DNA from: Ariolimax columbianus
Taxonomy: Eukaryota > Mollusca > Gastropoda > Stylommatophora > Arionidae
Assembly (NCBI GenBank): GCA_036924085.1
Contig: JAVGWX010000019.1
Coordinates: forward strand, 16,319,131 to 16,383,130
Reading direction: 5' to 3'
DNA length: 64,000 nt
In this document: positions 53,231 to 64,000 of the stretch, one piece after another
Position numbering within the stretch: the stretch's first letter is position 1
Layout of the letters: every line of letters begins with the position of its first letter
The notes under the pieces: generated by a model
Databases searched by the model: none
Seen by the model: the letters and a program-made list of their open reading frames with translations, nothing else
What the model was told of the DNA's origin: nothing
Translations under genes and position numbers: made by a program

Positions 53231-54625
53231 TCCATTATGGTGGCTTCCACTATGAGCTCTCCACAATGATATCCCCCACTATGGTGGCTTCCACTATGAG
53301 CTCTTCACAATGATAGCGCCCCACTATGGTGGCTTCCACCATGAGCTCTTCACAATGAAGGCTCCCCACTAATGGTGGCTTCCACTATTAGCTCTTAACA
53401 ATTAAGGCCCCCACTATGGTGGCTTCCACTATGAGCTCTTTACAATGATAGCCCCCAACTATGGTGGCTTCCACTATGAGCTCTTCACAATGATAGCCCC
53501 CCACTATGGTGGCTTCCACTATGAGCTCTTCACAATGATAGCCCCCCCACTATGGTGGCTTCCACTATGAGCTCTTCATAATGATAGCCCCCCACTATGG
53601 TGGCTTCCACTATGAGCTCTTCACAATGATAGCCCCCCCCCACTATGGTGGCTTCCACTATGAGCTCTTCACAATGATAGCCCCCCACTATGGTGGCTTC
53701 CACTATGAGCTCTTCACAATGATAGCCCCCCCCACTAATGGTGGCTTCAACTATGAGCTCTTCACAATGATAGCCCCCCACTATGGTGGCTTCCACTATG
53801 AGCTCTTCACAATGATAGCCCCCCACTATGGTGGCTTCCACTATGAGCTCTTCACAATGATAGCCCCCCACTATGGTGGCTTCCACTATGAGCTCTTCAT
53901 AATGATAGCCCCCCACTATGGTGGCTTCCACTATGAGCTCTTCACAATGATAGCGCCCCCCCCCCCCCACTATGGTGGCTTCCACTATGAGCTCTTCACA
54001 ATGATAGCCCCCCACTATGGTGGCTTCCACTATGAGCTCTTCACAATGATAGCCCCCCCCACTAGTGGTGGCTTCAACTATGAGCTCTTCACAATGATAG
54101 CCCCCCACTATGGTGGCTTCCACTATGAGGTCTTCACAATGATAGCCCCCCACTATGGTGGCTTCCACTATGAGCTCTTCACAATGATAGCCCCCCACTA
54201 TGGTGGCTTCCACTATGAGCTCTTCACAATGATAGCCCCCCCACTATGGTGGCTTTCACTATGAGCTCTTCACAATGATAGCCCCCCCACTATGGTGGCT
54301 TCCACTATGAGCTCTTCACAATGATAGCCCCCCACTATGGTGGCTTCCACTATGAGCTCTTTACAATGATAGCCCTCCCCCCACCATGGTGGCTTCCACT
54401 ATGAGCTCTTTACAATGATAGCCCTCCCCCCACTATGGTGGCTTCCACTATGAGCTCTTCTTAATGATAGCCCCCCCCCCCCCCCCCACTATCGTGGCTT
54501 CCACTATGAGATCTTCACAATGATAGCCCCCCCCCCCCACTATCGTGGCTTCCACTATGAGATCTTCACAATGATAGCCCCCCCCCCCCCCACTATGGTG
54601 GCTTCCACTATGCGCTCTTCACTGT
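53231..54625. repeat. 46-bp minisatellite with variable C runs, about 30 copies
   Basis: CTATGGTGGCTTCCACTATG plus AGCTCTTCACAATGATAG is followed by a C run whose length varies from about 5 to 17. The longest is 54471-54487. Open frames of 227 codons exist on both strands only as repeat translations. Confidence 0.96.
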
Positions 54626-55317
54626 GAGGGCTCATGCTGTGGGGATCCTACTTGCGGGAAGCATGTGTCAATGCTCGTATGTACTATTGTAGATGTTTTT
54701 ATTTGGCATACTGTTTTTCTTGATGGAGTTGCCAGTCTAATGCACAACCTTGCTTAACCGTCTTATAGGCCAAGCTCTCTCTGAAGACTTGTGTAAAGCG
54801 TATTAAACAGACTCTTCCGATGTCCGTATTAAATAATATTGTTGTTATGTTGTCTAGTCCTTGACTTGCCACTGGTGTCGGGCAGCTTGAGACAAGGGAG
54901 TGAGGATAAACAGTAGCGCAGTTAATCCTTACTAAAAATACCGCTAGCAAAATAAATTAAGCCATCAACGTCTACGATGGACGGTAGCCTTTTTGTTATG
55001 GGGGATTAGGAGGCGTTGTGAAGTGGACCATGATGCAGTTCACCGCCCACACATGTGTGTTGTGTTCCTATGGACGCATTAATAATAGGAGCAGGCGACA
55101 TTGTGTTCGCTCATCAGTCCATTGACGAAGCTAAGTAGTGTACTACTGTGACAACGATCATAGGGCAAGCATTTATCTACACCAGAGTCACATACAAAAC
55201 GAACAACAGAAGAGAAAGACAAGAAATGGGAATCCCGGGATTCGAACTCCGGACCTCCAGGTGGCGGAGGCGCCTTGCCACAAGAGAGGGATATAACCTC
55301 TGGTGATCCATGTCTGA
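54626..55317. other. No gene; tRNA-like B-box patch at 55225-55300 (-)
   Basis: The minus strand carries GGAGTTCGAATCCCGGGATT (B-box) preceded by GGCAAGGCGCCTCCGCC. A possible SINE or tRNA pseudogene; the A-box and 5' acceptor are not convincing. Confidence 0.35.
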
Positions 55318-56070
55318 CCCCTATCTATCATTTATCTGACGACGGCTATCTATTATTTGTCTGACCCCTATCTATCATTTATCTGACGTCCCCCTATCTA
55401 TTATTTGTCTGACCCCTATCTATCATTTATCTGACGACCCCTATCTATTATTTGTCTGACCCCTATCTATCATTTATCTGACGACCCCTATCTATTATTT
55501 GTCTGACCCCTATCTATCATTTATCTGACGACCACTATCTATTATTTGTCTGACCCCTATCTATCATTTATATGACGACCCCTATCTATTATTTGTCTGA
55601 CCCCTATCTATCATTTATCTGACGACCCCTATCTATTATTTGTCTGACCCCTATCTATCATTTATCTGACGACCCCTATCTATTATTTGTCTGACCCCTA
55701 TCTATCATTTATCTGACGACCTCTATCTATTATTTGTCTGACCCCTATCTATCATTTATCTGACGACCACTATCTATTATTTGTCTGACCCCTATCTATC
55801 ATTTATATGACGACCCCTATCTATTATTTGTCTGACCCCTATCTATCATTTATCTGACGACTACTAATCTATTATTTGTCTGACCCCTATCTATCATTTA
55901 TCTGACGACCCCAATCTATTATTTGTCTGACCCCTATCTATCATTTATCTGACGACCCCTATCTATTATTTGTTTGACCCCTATCTATAATTTATCTGAC
56001 GACCCCTATCTATTATTTGTCTGACCCATATCTATCATTTATCTGACCCCTATCTATTATTTGTCTGACC
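55318..56070. repeat. 47-bp minisatellite, about 16 copies
   Basis: GACCCCTATCTATCATTTAT plus CTGACGACCCCTATCTATTA plus TTTGTCT repeats, with few differences. Confidence 0.96.
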
Positions 56071-56570
56071 CCTGTCTGTTGCATATATTACCCCTCTCTG
56101 AACTCTGTTTAACCTGGTTAAACCCTTCTGGTTGACCCCTGTATAATTCCTGTCTGACCCTTGTTTAACCTCTTGCTCACCCCTTCATAATCTCCGTCTA
56201 ACCCATATCTGGCATTTGTTTGACAGCTGTCTGATGCATGTCTGACCCCTTTCTGAACCCCGTTAAATCTCTGGCTGACCCCTTGCATAACTCCTGTTTA
56301 ACCTCTGACTGACCCCAGTGTAATTCCTGTCTAACCCTTCTTTACCCTCGGGCTGACCCTTCCATAATCCATGTCTGACCCCTTTTTGACACCTATCTGG
56401 TATTAGTCTGACTCCAGTCTGATGTCTATATTGCTCTTGTTTGAACCCTGTTTAACCCCTGGCTAACCCCTTATAACCCTCTATCTGACCCCTGCCGAAC
56501 CTCTGGCTCACCCTTGGATAATCCCTTACGGACTCGTGTCTAACCGGGGCTGACCCCTGTATAATCCACT
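56071..56570. repeat. Degenerate bridge between the 47- and 33-bp arrays
   Basis: CTGACCCCTG, CTGAACCCTG and TTTAACCTCT words at irregular spacing. It links the two arrays, which share CTGACCCCTAYCTA. Confidence 0.7.
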
Positions 56571-58447
56571 GTGATTGACCACTGCCTGATGCTGGTCTGA
56601 CCGTCCTCTGACCCCTACCTAATGCTGGTCTGACCGTTCTCTGACCCCTGCCTGATGCTGGTCTGGCCGTCCTCTGACCCCTACCTAATGCTGGTCTGAC
56701 CGTCCTCTGACCCCAGCCTGATACTGGTCTGACCGTCCTCTGACCCCTACCTAATGCTGGTATGACCATCCTCTGACCCCTACCTGATGCTGGTCTGACC
56801 GTTCTCTGACCCCTACCCAATGCTGGTCTGACCGTCCTCTGACCCCTACATGATGCTGGTCTGACCGTCCTCTGACCCCTACCTAATGCTGGTCTGACCG
56901 TCCTCTGACCCCTACCTGATGCTGGTCTGACCGTCCTCTGACCCCTGCCTGATGCTGGTCTGACCGTCCTCTGACCCCTACCTAATGCTGGTCTGACCGT
57001 CCTCTGACCCCTACCTAATGCTGGTCTGACTGTCCTCTGACCCCTACCGAATGCTGTTCTGACCGTCCTCTGACCCCTACCTGATGCTTGTCTGAACGTC
57101 CTCTGACCCCTACCTAATGCTGGTCTGACCGTCCTCTGACCCCTACCTAATGCTGGTCTGACCCGTCCTCTGACCCCTACCTAATGCTGGTCTGACCGTC
57201 CTCTGACCCCTACCTAATGCCGGTCTGACCGTCCTCTGACCTCTTCCTAATGCTGGTCTGACCGTCCTCTGACCCCTACCTGATGCTGGTCTGACCGTCC
57301 TCTGACCCCTACCTAATGCTGGTCAGACCGTCCTCTGACCCCTACCTAATGCCGGTCTGATCGTCCTCTGACCTCTACCTAATGCTGGTCTGACCGTCCT
57401 CTGACCCCTACCTGATGCTGGTCTGACCGTCCTCTGACCCCTACCTAATGCTGGTCTGACTTTTGTCTGACACTTTCCTAATGCTGGTCTGATCGTCCTC
57501 TGACCCCTACCTAATGCTGGTCTGACCGTCCTCTGACCACAGCCTGATGCTGGTCTGACCGTCCTCTGACCCCTACCTGATGCTGGTCTGACCGTCCTCT
57601 GACCCCTACCTAATGCTGGTCTGACCGTCCTCTGACCCCTACCTAATGCCGGTCTGACCGTCCTCTGACCTCTACCTAATGCTTGTCTGACCGTCCTCTG
57701 ACCCCTACCTAATTTCTGGTCTGACCGTCGTCTGACCCCTGCCTGATGCTGATCTGACCATCCTCTGGCCCCTGCCTGATGCTGCTCTGACCGTCCTCTG
57801 ACCCCTACCTAATGCCGGTCTGACCGTCCTCTGACCTCTACCTAATGCTGGTCTGACCGTCCTCTGACCCCTACCTGATGCTGGTCTGACCGTCCTCTGA
57901 CCCCTACCTAATGCTGGTCAGACCGTCCTCTGACCCCTACCTAATGCTGGTCTGACTGTTGTCTGACACTTTCCTAATGCTGGTCTGATCGTCCTCTGAC
58001 CCCTACCTAATGCTGGTCTGACCGTCCTCTGACCACAGCCTGGTGCTGGTCTGACCGTCCTCTGACCCCTACCTGATGCTGGTCTGACCGTCCTCTGACT
58101 CCTACCTAATGCTGGTCTGACCGTCCTCTGACGCCTACCTAATGCCGGTTTGACCGTCCTCTGACCTCTACCTAATACTTGTCTGACCGTCCTCTGACCC
58201 CTACCTGATGCTGGTCTGACCGTCCTCTGACCCCTACCTAATGCTGGTCTGACCGTCCTCTGACCCCTACCTAATGCTGGTCTGACTGTTGTCTGACACC
58301 TACCTAATGCTGGTCTGACCGTCCTCTGACCCCTACCTAATGCTGGTCTGACCGTCGTCTGACCCCTGCCTGATGCTGATCTGACCGTCCTCTGGCCCCT
58401 GCCTGATGCTGATCTGACCGTCCTCTGACCCCTGCCTGATGCTGGTA
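56571..58447. repeat. 33-bp minisatellite, about 56 copies
   Basis: GACCGTCCTCTGACCCCTAC plus CTAATGCTGGTCT repeats. A marker block with CACTTTCCTA at 57471 and 57967 repeats at 496 bp, that is about 15 units. A minus-strand frame of 256 codons (57918-58688) is mostly repeat (A-S-G-R-G-Q-R-T-V-R-P) and is not a gene. Confidence 0.97.
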
Positions 58448-58459
58448 GTGACATTGACT

Positions 58460-59551
58460 GGAATGTGACGCATGCGCACAGCAAACAGTGAAAATGGTGG
58501 TCTACGTGGGAATACGGTTGAAGCGACTTCGTGTATGGAATTCCTGACGGGAAAGGTTGTGTGTCCATTGACATGCATCGATGAATGACTGCGGTATATG
58601 GTGACGCATGTGTGGATGTCAGCACTGCCAGGAGGTGGGCACGGACTGTAAAAGGCGATATTCTAGCCACGACGGACCCGTATAACAAGGATCACAGTGG
58701 ACGTCCAATCACAGCTGTGGATGCCCAGCACCATCCTCGCGTGGACGACATGATCCGGCCAATCGCTGTGTCAAGTAGAAAGTTATCGCCGCAATGCTTA
58801 TGAATTCGATTGAGCGAGTCCATCTCATTATACATGCCCTGTTTGGGCATAGGACAATGTGTACGAGATGCGGCCCTCGCACGCTGGCACACGCAATTCT
58901 TCATCTCGGCAATGCACGCCCACACACTAGTCGTCAAACAGAGGCTGCATTAAAGCGTTTATAGTTAGACTGTATTTTACCATCGTACAACTCAGATCTG
59001 AACTTCTTCCTCTTACCGAAGCTGAAGGAGCATCTCAAGAGACAGCATTACGCGTCTGACGAGAAGGTGCAAGCAGCTGTGGGTTCCTGGTTTCGAGAGA
59101 AGTAAAGTAAAGTAACCCATAACATTACTGCCGTAGGGGTGTGAGGTGTTAGCGATCTCACATTTCAAAGGCTCGGCTATATGAGGGCGATAGCCATCTC
59201 CTCTCCCACGCCGCGTTTACTTTCCGGAATGAACCGGTACCCATTTAAGGCTGGGTCGACCCGGGAGCCATTGCGGTCTGAGAAAACATTACCGCCTCAA
59301 CTGGGGAATGAACCCAGGGCCACTCAGATGCGAAGCCAGAGCTCTATCCACTGCGCTACGCGGCTCCCTCCAGAGAGAAGACGTCTGATTTATTCCTTGA
59401 CGGGATGCGTCAGCTTGTCCGACGTCAGTATTTGTTTTGGAATGGGATGACGTCTACTTTGACTTTGAAAAATAATGACACATCAACTAAACGGCATTCC
59501 ATATTTTAGAAAATATATAGCTCACGTGTAAATTTAGTACACTAATGCAAT
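58460..59551 (+). pseudogene. mariner transposase remnant 1, interrupted by SINE-C
   Basis: Near 58545-58720 the frame reads GCVSIDMHR-stop, VYGDACVDVSTARRWARTVK and SGRPIT, the N-terminal helix-turn-helix region of mariner transposase. Near 58895 it reads LHLGNARPHTSRQTEA, where the catalytic Asp of the usual HDNARPHT motif is Gly. YNSDLNFFLLPKLKEHLKRQ matches 'YSPDLAPSDxHLFxxLKxHL'. After the SINE the C-terminus LFLDGMRQLVRR continues. Multiple stops and a lost catalytic residue make it dead. The 5' terminal repeat is not visible because the 33-bp array abuts it. Confidence 0.85.
59103..59371 (-). mobile_element. SINE-C copy 3, inside mariner 1
   Basis: Minus-strand head GCCGCGTAGCGCAGTGG (A-box) and GGGTTCATTCCCC (B-box), body GACCGCAATGGCTCCCGGGT and AAATGGGTACCGGTTCATTC, tail TTACTTTACTTTACTT. 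An 8-bp TSD, GAGAGAAG, lies at 59095-59102 and 59372-59379. Removing it restores the reading FREKTSDLF of the transposase. Confidence 0.92.
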
Positions 59552-59553
59552 TA

Positions 59554-60290
59554 CGACGGACGTTCAAATAAAACCGGGACTTTTTTTCTAGTTCTACTTG
59601 AATGGGTTAAAGCGTTCTGGAACTATCATTAGTTAGGGACACTTGTGTTCCATTATTGCTAGGTGGCCCACTTGCCATGGGACAGTCACGTGATATATAA
59701 ATAAAAATGGCGGACAACAGTGTTAGTGCTTGCATGGGACATCGTGTTGTGATGAAGTGAAAGAAGGCGTGAAACCTGCGGAAATTGACAGAAGACTGCA
59801 ATCATAATACGGTGATGAGACACAGCCGCAATATGGCATTAGAATGGTGTCAACGTTTCTAAAACGGTTGTACGTCCGGTAGTGATGATCCCGCCCTGCT
59901 CCTGCAAGATAACGTTCGACCCCATACGGCTCACCGCACTATATGCCATCTGCAGCAACTCGGCTGGGAAGGATTGCCATATCCACCTTACAGCTCAGAC
60001 CTCGATCTAAGCAATTTCCACCTGTTTGGACCCCTAAACGAATTCCCAGGAGGTCAGCATTTCAGCACTGATGGTGAAGTGAAATAGCCTGTCCTAGATG
60101 AGTTCAGACATTCTGGCAAATATTTTCTTCGCTGAAGCTTTTCAATCTGGGATAAGTGCATGAACAATGGAGGAGATTATATCGTAAAATAAATCGCATT
60201 TTGACTACTTGAACAAATTTTTGTATTTCTTCTCTCCCCCCCCCCCCCCCCCCCCAATAAAAATAAATAAAGGTTTGACTTGAACGCCCT
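59554..60290 (+). mobile_element. mariner remnant 2, internally deleted, with TIRs
   Basis: Ends are imperfect inverted repeats (CGACGGACGTTCAAATAAAA and, reverse complemented, AGGGCGTTCAAGTCAAACC), each bordered by TA (59552-59553 and 60291-60292), the mariner target duplication. Inside, LLQDNVRPHTAHRTI (with the catalytic Asp kept), PPYSSDLDLSNFHLFGPL and a WDKCMNNGGDYI end are legible. The N-terminal half and first catalytic region are deleted, and stops are present. Confidence 0.88.
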
Positions 60291-60292
60291 TA

Positions 60293-60332
60293 GTGTCTCA
60301 CCAAAATCAAAACTTTTCAAAGCGCCCTCGTA
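60293..60332 (-). mobile_element. Solo mariner-like terminal repeat
   Basis: AACTTTTCAAAGCGCCCTCG followed by TA looks like the outer end of another mariner (TACGAGGGCGCTTTGAAAAG in reverse complement). It may be the 3' end of remnant 1, with remnant 2 inserted just before it. Confidence 0.6.
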
Positions 60333-60339
60333 CATAACA

Positions 60340-60565
60340 ACCTACCTACCTACCTACCTATCTATCTACCTGTGTGGTTGAAAGGAGGCTAAACCTAAAC
60401 GCTATGAGGGTGTGGTTGAAAGGAGGCTAAACCTTAACGCTATGAGGGTGTGGTTTAAAGGAAGCTAAACCTTAACGCTATGAGGGTGTGGTTGAAAGGA
60501 AGCTAAAATATTTTAACGCTATGAGGGTATGGTTTAAAGGAAGCTAAACCTTAACGAACATAGCA
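60340..60565. repeat. CTAC microsatellite and 38-bp repeat, 4-5 copies
   Basis: (CTAC)n at 60340-60372. Then GGTGTGGTTGAAAGGAGGCT plus AAACCTTAACGCTATGAG repeats every 38 bp. Confidence 0.92.
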
Positions 60566-61060
60566 GACACTGTCGTCGGGGATGAAGTGCTAGTAACTTC
60601 ACTTTACGAGAAGCAAGTTTTATTTTTAAAAAGAGCTGGAATGACCAGCTCATTCCCTCGCCATCTTTCTTTCGTTAACAGTAAGCCATGTTTTTCTTTC
60701 ACATCTGGGTCTTCCTGAACGTGTTGACGACGGGGATCGAGCCTTGTGCCTTTGCCGTCAGAAACGGTAGTCGACTCTGGGTCAACCTGCACGTAACAGG
60801 TGAGAAAACGCGCGCGCAGCAGATGTTGGAGGTCAGGATGACCAGCCGTCATCTCTGATGACTAACTGACATCACATGAGTTGAAGAACAGAATCGATGG
60901 ACTGCTTCTTGTGTTTTGTCGACATTCGCAAGCGTAAGAACGCGGGACAATACACACTGCTGGTGTGAAGTCGTAGGTGAAGTTAATGTGAAATGGTAGG
61001 TGAAGTCAATGTGAAATCATTACTTGTGATGATAATGTTAAATGGCCGTAGAGTAAATGG
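60566..61060. other. No recognisable gene
   Basis: An 82-codon minus-strand frame (60604-60852) has no domain that I recognise. Confidence 0.45.
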
Positions 61061-61074
61061 ACGTTATATTGTCA

Positions 61075-61730
61075 CATTCGAAGTCAATATAATATGATAT
61101 GAAGTGATTATGAAATGGTAAGAGATGAAATCAATATAATATGATATGAAGTGATTATGAAATGGTAAGAGATGAAATCAATATAATATGAAATGAAGTG
61201 ATTATAAAATGGTGAAAGATGAAATCAATATAATATGAAATGAAGTGATTATGAAATGGTGAAAGATGAAATCAATATAATATGAAATGAAGTGATTATA
61301 AAATGGTGAAAGATGAAATCAATATAATATCACATGAAGTGATTATGAAATCAATATAATATGAAGTGAAGTGATTATGAAATAGAAATAGATGAAATCA
61401 ATATAATATGATATGAAGTGATTATGAAATGGTGAAAGATGAAATCAATATAATATGATATGAAGTGATTATGAAATCAATATCAAATGAAATGAAGTGA
61501 TTATGAAATAGTAATAGATGAAATCAATATAATATGATATGAAGTGATTATGAAATGGTGAAAGATGAAATCAATATAATATGATATGAAGTGATTATGA
61601 AATCAATATCATATGAAATGAAGTGATTATGAAATAGTAATAGATGAAATCAATATAATATGATATGAAGTAATTATGAAATAGTAAGATATGAAATCAA
61701 TTTAATACGATGTGATTATGCAATGGTGAA
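61075..61730. repeat. 47-bp AT-rich minisatellite, about 13 copies
   Basis: GAAATCAATATAATATGATA plus TGAAGTGATTATGAAATGGT plus GAAAGAT repeats, with shorter units lacking the GGTGAAAGAT part. Confidence 0.93.
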
Positions 61731-62248
61731 AGATTAAATCAGTATAATATGATAAAGTGAAGTGAATGTAATATGATAAGATTAAGTGAATGTAAAATGA
61801 TAAGATTAAGTGAATGTAAAATGATAAAATTAAGTGAAGGTAAAATGATACGATTAAGTGAATGTAAAATTATACAATTAAGTGAATGTAAAATGATAGA
61901 TTAAATGAATGTAAGATAATATTAACTGAATGTAAAATAAGATTAAGTGAATGTAAAATGATACGATCTGAAATGAATGTAAAATGATACGATTAAGTGA
62001 ATGTAAAATTATAAGATTAAATGAATGTAAGATAATACTAACTGAATGTAAAATAAGATTAAGTGAATGTAAAAAGATAAGATCGAAAGAGAATGTAAAA
62101 CGATAAGATCTGAAGTGAATGTAAAATGATAAGATCTGAAGTGAATGTAAAATGATAAGATCTGAAGTGAATGTAAAATGATAAGATCTGAAGTGAATGT
62201 AAAATGATAAGATCTGAAGTGAATGTAAAATGATAAGATCTGAATTGA
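61731..62248. repeat. 24-26-bp AT-rich minisatellite
   Basis: GAATGTAAAATGATAAGATT plus AAGT grades into TGAAGTGAATGTAAAATGAT plus AAGATC. It shares GAAGTGA words with the preceding array, so the two may be related. Confidence 0.93.
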
Positions 62249-62319
62249 ATGCCAACAGCACACTATCCCATGGTCTACACTGCTTTCAGTTTATCAACAT
62301 GTAAGATCCTTATTCATTT

Positions 62320-62480
62320 ATCTCATTCTCTCTCTCTCTCTCTCTCTCCACACATAGACACACTCACACTTTCTCGTTATCGCAAACATACACACTGTTT
62401 AGAAAAAAGAAATAATTACACGGACACGCGCTCTCTTTCTCACATGCAAAATCACACAAAACAAAGACTATCTCTCTCTC

Positions 62481-62547
<67 letters not shown>

Positions 62548-62770
62548 CACAAACAAAAGTCCAAACCACACACATATAAACTGAGATTATTTCTAATTTT
62601 TTACACACACAAAGACCAAACCACACACAAATAAAACATATATTTTTCTCCTTTTTGACACACACAAATGCCAAATTACATACAAATAAAACATATATAT
62701 TTTCTCTCGTTTTTGACGCACACAAAGGCCACTCTTACACACACATAAACTGTGATGTATCTCTTAATTT
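62320..62770. repeat. (CT)n runs and 60-65-bp CA-rich repeat
   Basis: (CT)n at 62328-62348 and 62468-62545. Then four units with CACACACAAAGRCCAAACC and ATAAAACATATATTTTCTC. Confidence 0.88.
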
Positions 62771-62904
62771 TGTACACCCATAAATGCCTAACAACACACA
62801 CACACGTAACGATACTATACACACGCACATTCATACGCACATTCATACATACATCTTTTTCCCATATACACCCATCCACTTTCTTTCGTGCACAAACACA
62901 AAGC

Positions 62905-63295
62905 CCACGCTCTCTTTGTCTCCCCCACAAACATACATACATACACACTCTCTTTGTCTCCCCCACAAACACACATACATACACACTCTCTTTGTCTCCC
63001 CCACAAACATACATACATACACACTCTCTTTGTCTCCCCCACAAACATACATACATACACACTCTCTTTGTCTCCCCCACAAACACACATACATACACAC
63101 TCTCTTTGTCTGCCCCATAAAGACACATACATACATACACACTCTCTTTGTCTGCCCCATAAATACACATACATACACACTCTCTTTGTCTCCCCCATAA
63201 ACACACATACATACACACTCTCTTTGTCTCCCCCATAAACACACAAACATACACACTCTCTTTGTCTCCCCCATAAACACACATATATACACCAG
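62905..63295. repeat. 38-42-bp CA/CT-rich minisatellite, about 10 copies
   Basis: ACACACTCTCTTTGTCTCCC plus CCACAAACACACATACAT repeats. All three frames on both strands are open at times, as expected for this composition. Confidence 0.95.
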
Positions 63296-63429
63296 CTCTC
63301 ATACACAAATAAATATATACATGTGCGCATAACCTGTTCCTCCATATTACACATACATAGGTGCAATCACACACCCTATCACACACATACAATCACATTA
63401 TTTCTCCCTTTCACGCGCAAACATACGTA

Positions 63430-63705
63430 CACACACACATACACACTCTATCTTTCTCTTACAGACAAGCACAGTAAACATAATGTATGTCTCTCTCACA
63501 CAAAACACTCCAACAAACACGTTCTCTTACACAGATACACACACACTCTCTCTCTCTCTTTCTCTCTCTAACAGACAAGCACAGCAAACATAATGTATGT
63601 CTCTCTCACACAAAACACTCCAACAAACACGTTCTCTTACACAGATACACACACACACACTATCTCTCTCTCTTTCTAACAGACAAGCACATCAAACATA
63701 ATGTA

Positions 63706-63752
<47 letters not shown>

Positions 63753-63790
63753 AAACACTCCAACAAACATGTTCTCTTACACACATACAC
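63430..63790. repeat. About 110-bp CA/CT-rich tandem repeat, 3 copies
   Basis: ACAGACAAGCACAGCAAACA, TAATGTATGTCTCTCTCACA and CAACAAACACGTTCTCTTAC occur three times in the same order, with (CT)n and (CA)n parts of differing length. Confidence 0.92.
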
Positions 63791-64000
63791 ACACATATTC
63801 ACACGCTTTCAGACACTCGTTGATAAACGGAAAAAGTATTGACCTGACTTAGGAATCCATCAGTAAATGATTGGTCGTCTCCTGACTCCATTGCACAGCT
63901 CTCCAAGTAGACAGCTCTTCTATTGGGCAGCCACACAACGTAAGCCTTGCTCATCTACACAAGCACATGTGTCACATATAATATAGATCAAAGTGGGCCA

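Noticed and set aside
57918..58688. 256-codon minus-strand frame
   Set aside because: Mostly translation of the 33-bp array continued into antisense mariner sequence.
62676..63392. 238-codon Cys/Val-rich minus-strand frame
   Set aside because: CA/CT-rich tandem repeat with several overlapping open frames on both strands.
1..64000. Assembly artefact explaining the array density
   Set aside because: Cannot be excluded for single arrays (identical 120-bp blocks, long C runs), but units differ in most arrays and TE insertions inside them have clean TSDs, so the arrays as a class look real.

Overview
This 64 kb window looks like intergenic or intronic DNA from an animal nuclear genome. It contains many decayed non-LTR retrotransposons (LINEs), several tRNA-derived SINE families with clear target-site duplications (TSDs), mariner and hAT-type DNA transposon remnants, and an exceptional load of mini- and microsatellites. 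I see no bacterial-style gene, no rRNA, no CRISPR array and no exon series I can recognise as a host gene. The element mix (RNase H-bearing LINEs, L2/CR1-like LINEs, SINEs with a central TAAATGGGTACC segment) is what I would expect from a mollusc, perhaps a gastropod. That taxonomic guess is inference only. || Layout. 0.6-5.1 kb: a 48-bp array interrupted by a LINE tail, an RT fragment, then a 1.85 kb satellite of 20-bp units. 5.1-11 kb: SINEs, 26-bp and 17-bp arrays, an L2-like LINE interrupted by a retroposon (family B), GATA and 43-46-bp arrays. 11-16.5 kb: repeat family I, a 32-bp array, two LINE tails, and a 1.9 kb array of 18-bp units. 17-28 kb: an RNase H LINE, SINEs, family I again with an expanded internal array, trinucleotide tracts, and the GTCAGGTGAAACATG array. 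28.5-33 kb: a LINE endonuclease fragment and two 30-bp satellites, one open on both strands for more than 650 codons. 33-39 kb: a LINE RT interrupted by family B, more family B copies and two arrays grown from family B. 40-51 kb: SINE-in-repeat nesting, another RT, an RNase H LINE with a 33-bp internal array, a TTAA fold-back element, a hAT-type MITE and tRNA-like SINEs. 52-58.5 kb: long 46-, 47- and 33-bp arrays. 58.5-60.3 kb: two mariner remnants with a SINE inside one. 60.4-64 kb: AT-rich and CA/CT-rich arrays. By my rough tally tandem arrays cover about a third or more of the window. || Main observation. In at least seven places a tandem array has grown out of a short piece of a dispersed element, and often a second copy of the same element in this window keeps that piece unexpanded. 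Examples are an RT motif at 2.8 kb, family I at 11.5/20.4 kb, a LINE 3' end at 17.6/36.4 kb, family G at 24.7/47.3 kb, two different sites of family B at 38.3/38.9 kb, an RNase H LINE at 44.4 kb and SINE-F at 49.1 kb. The window therefore seems to record transposable elements seeding minisatellites. || Family letters (A, B, C, D, F, G, H, I, K; LINE-N, -R, -T) are labels for this report, not database names.
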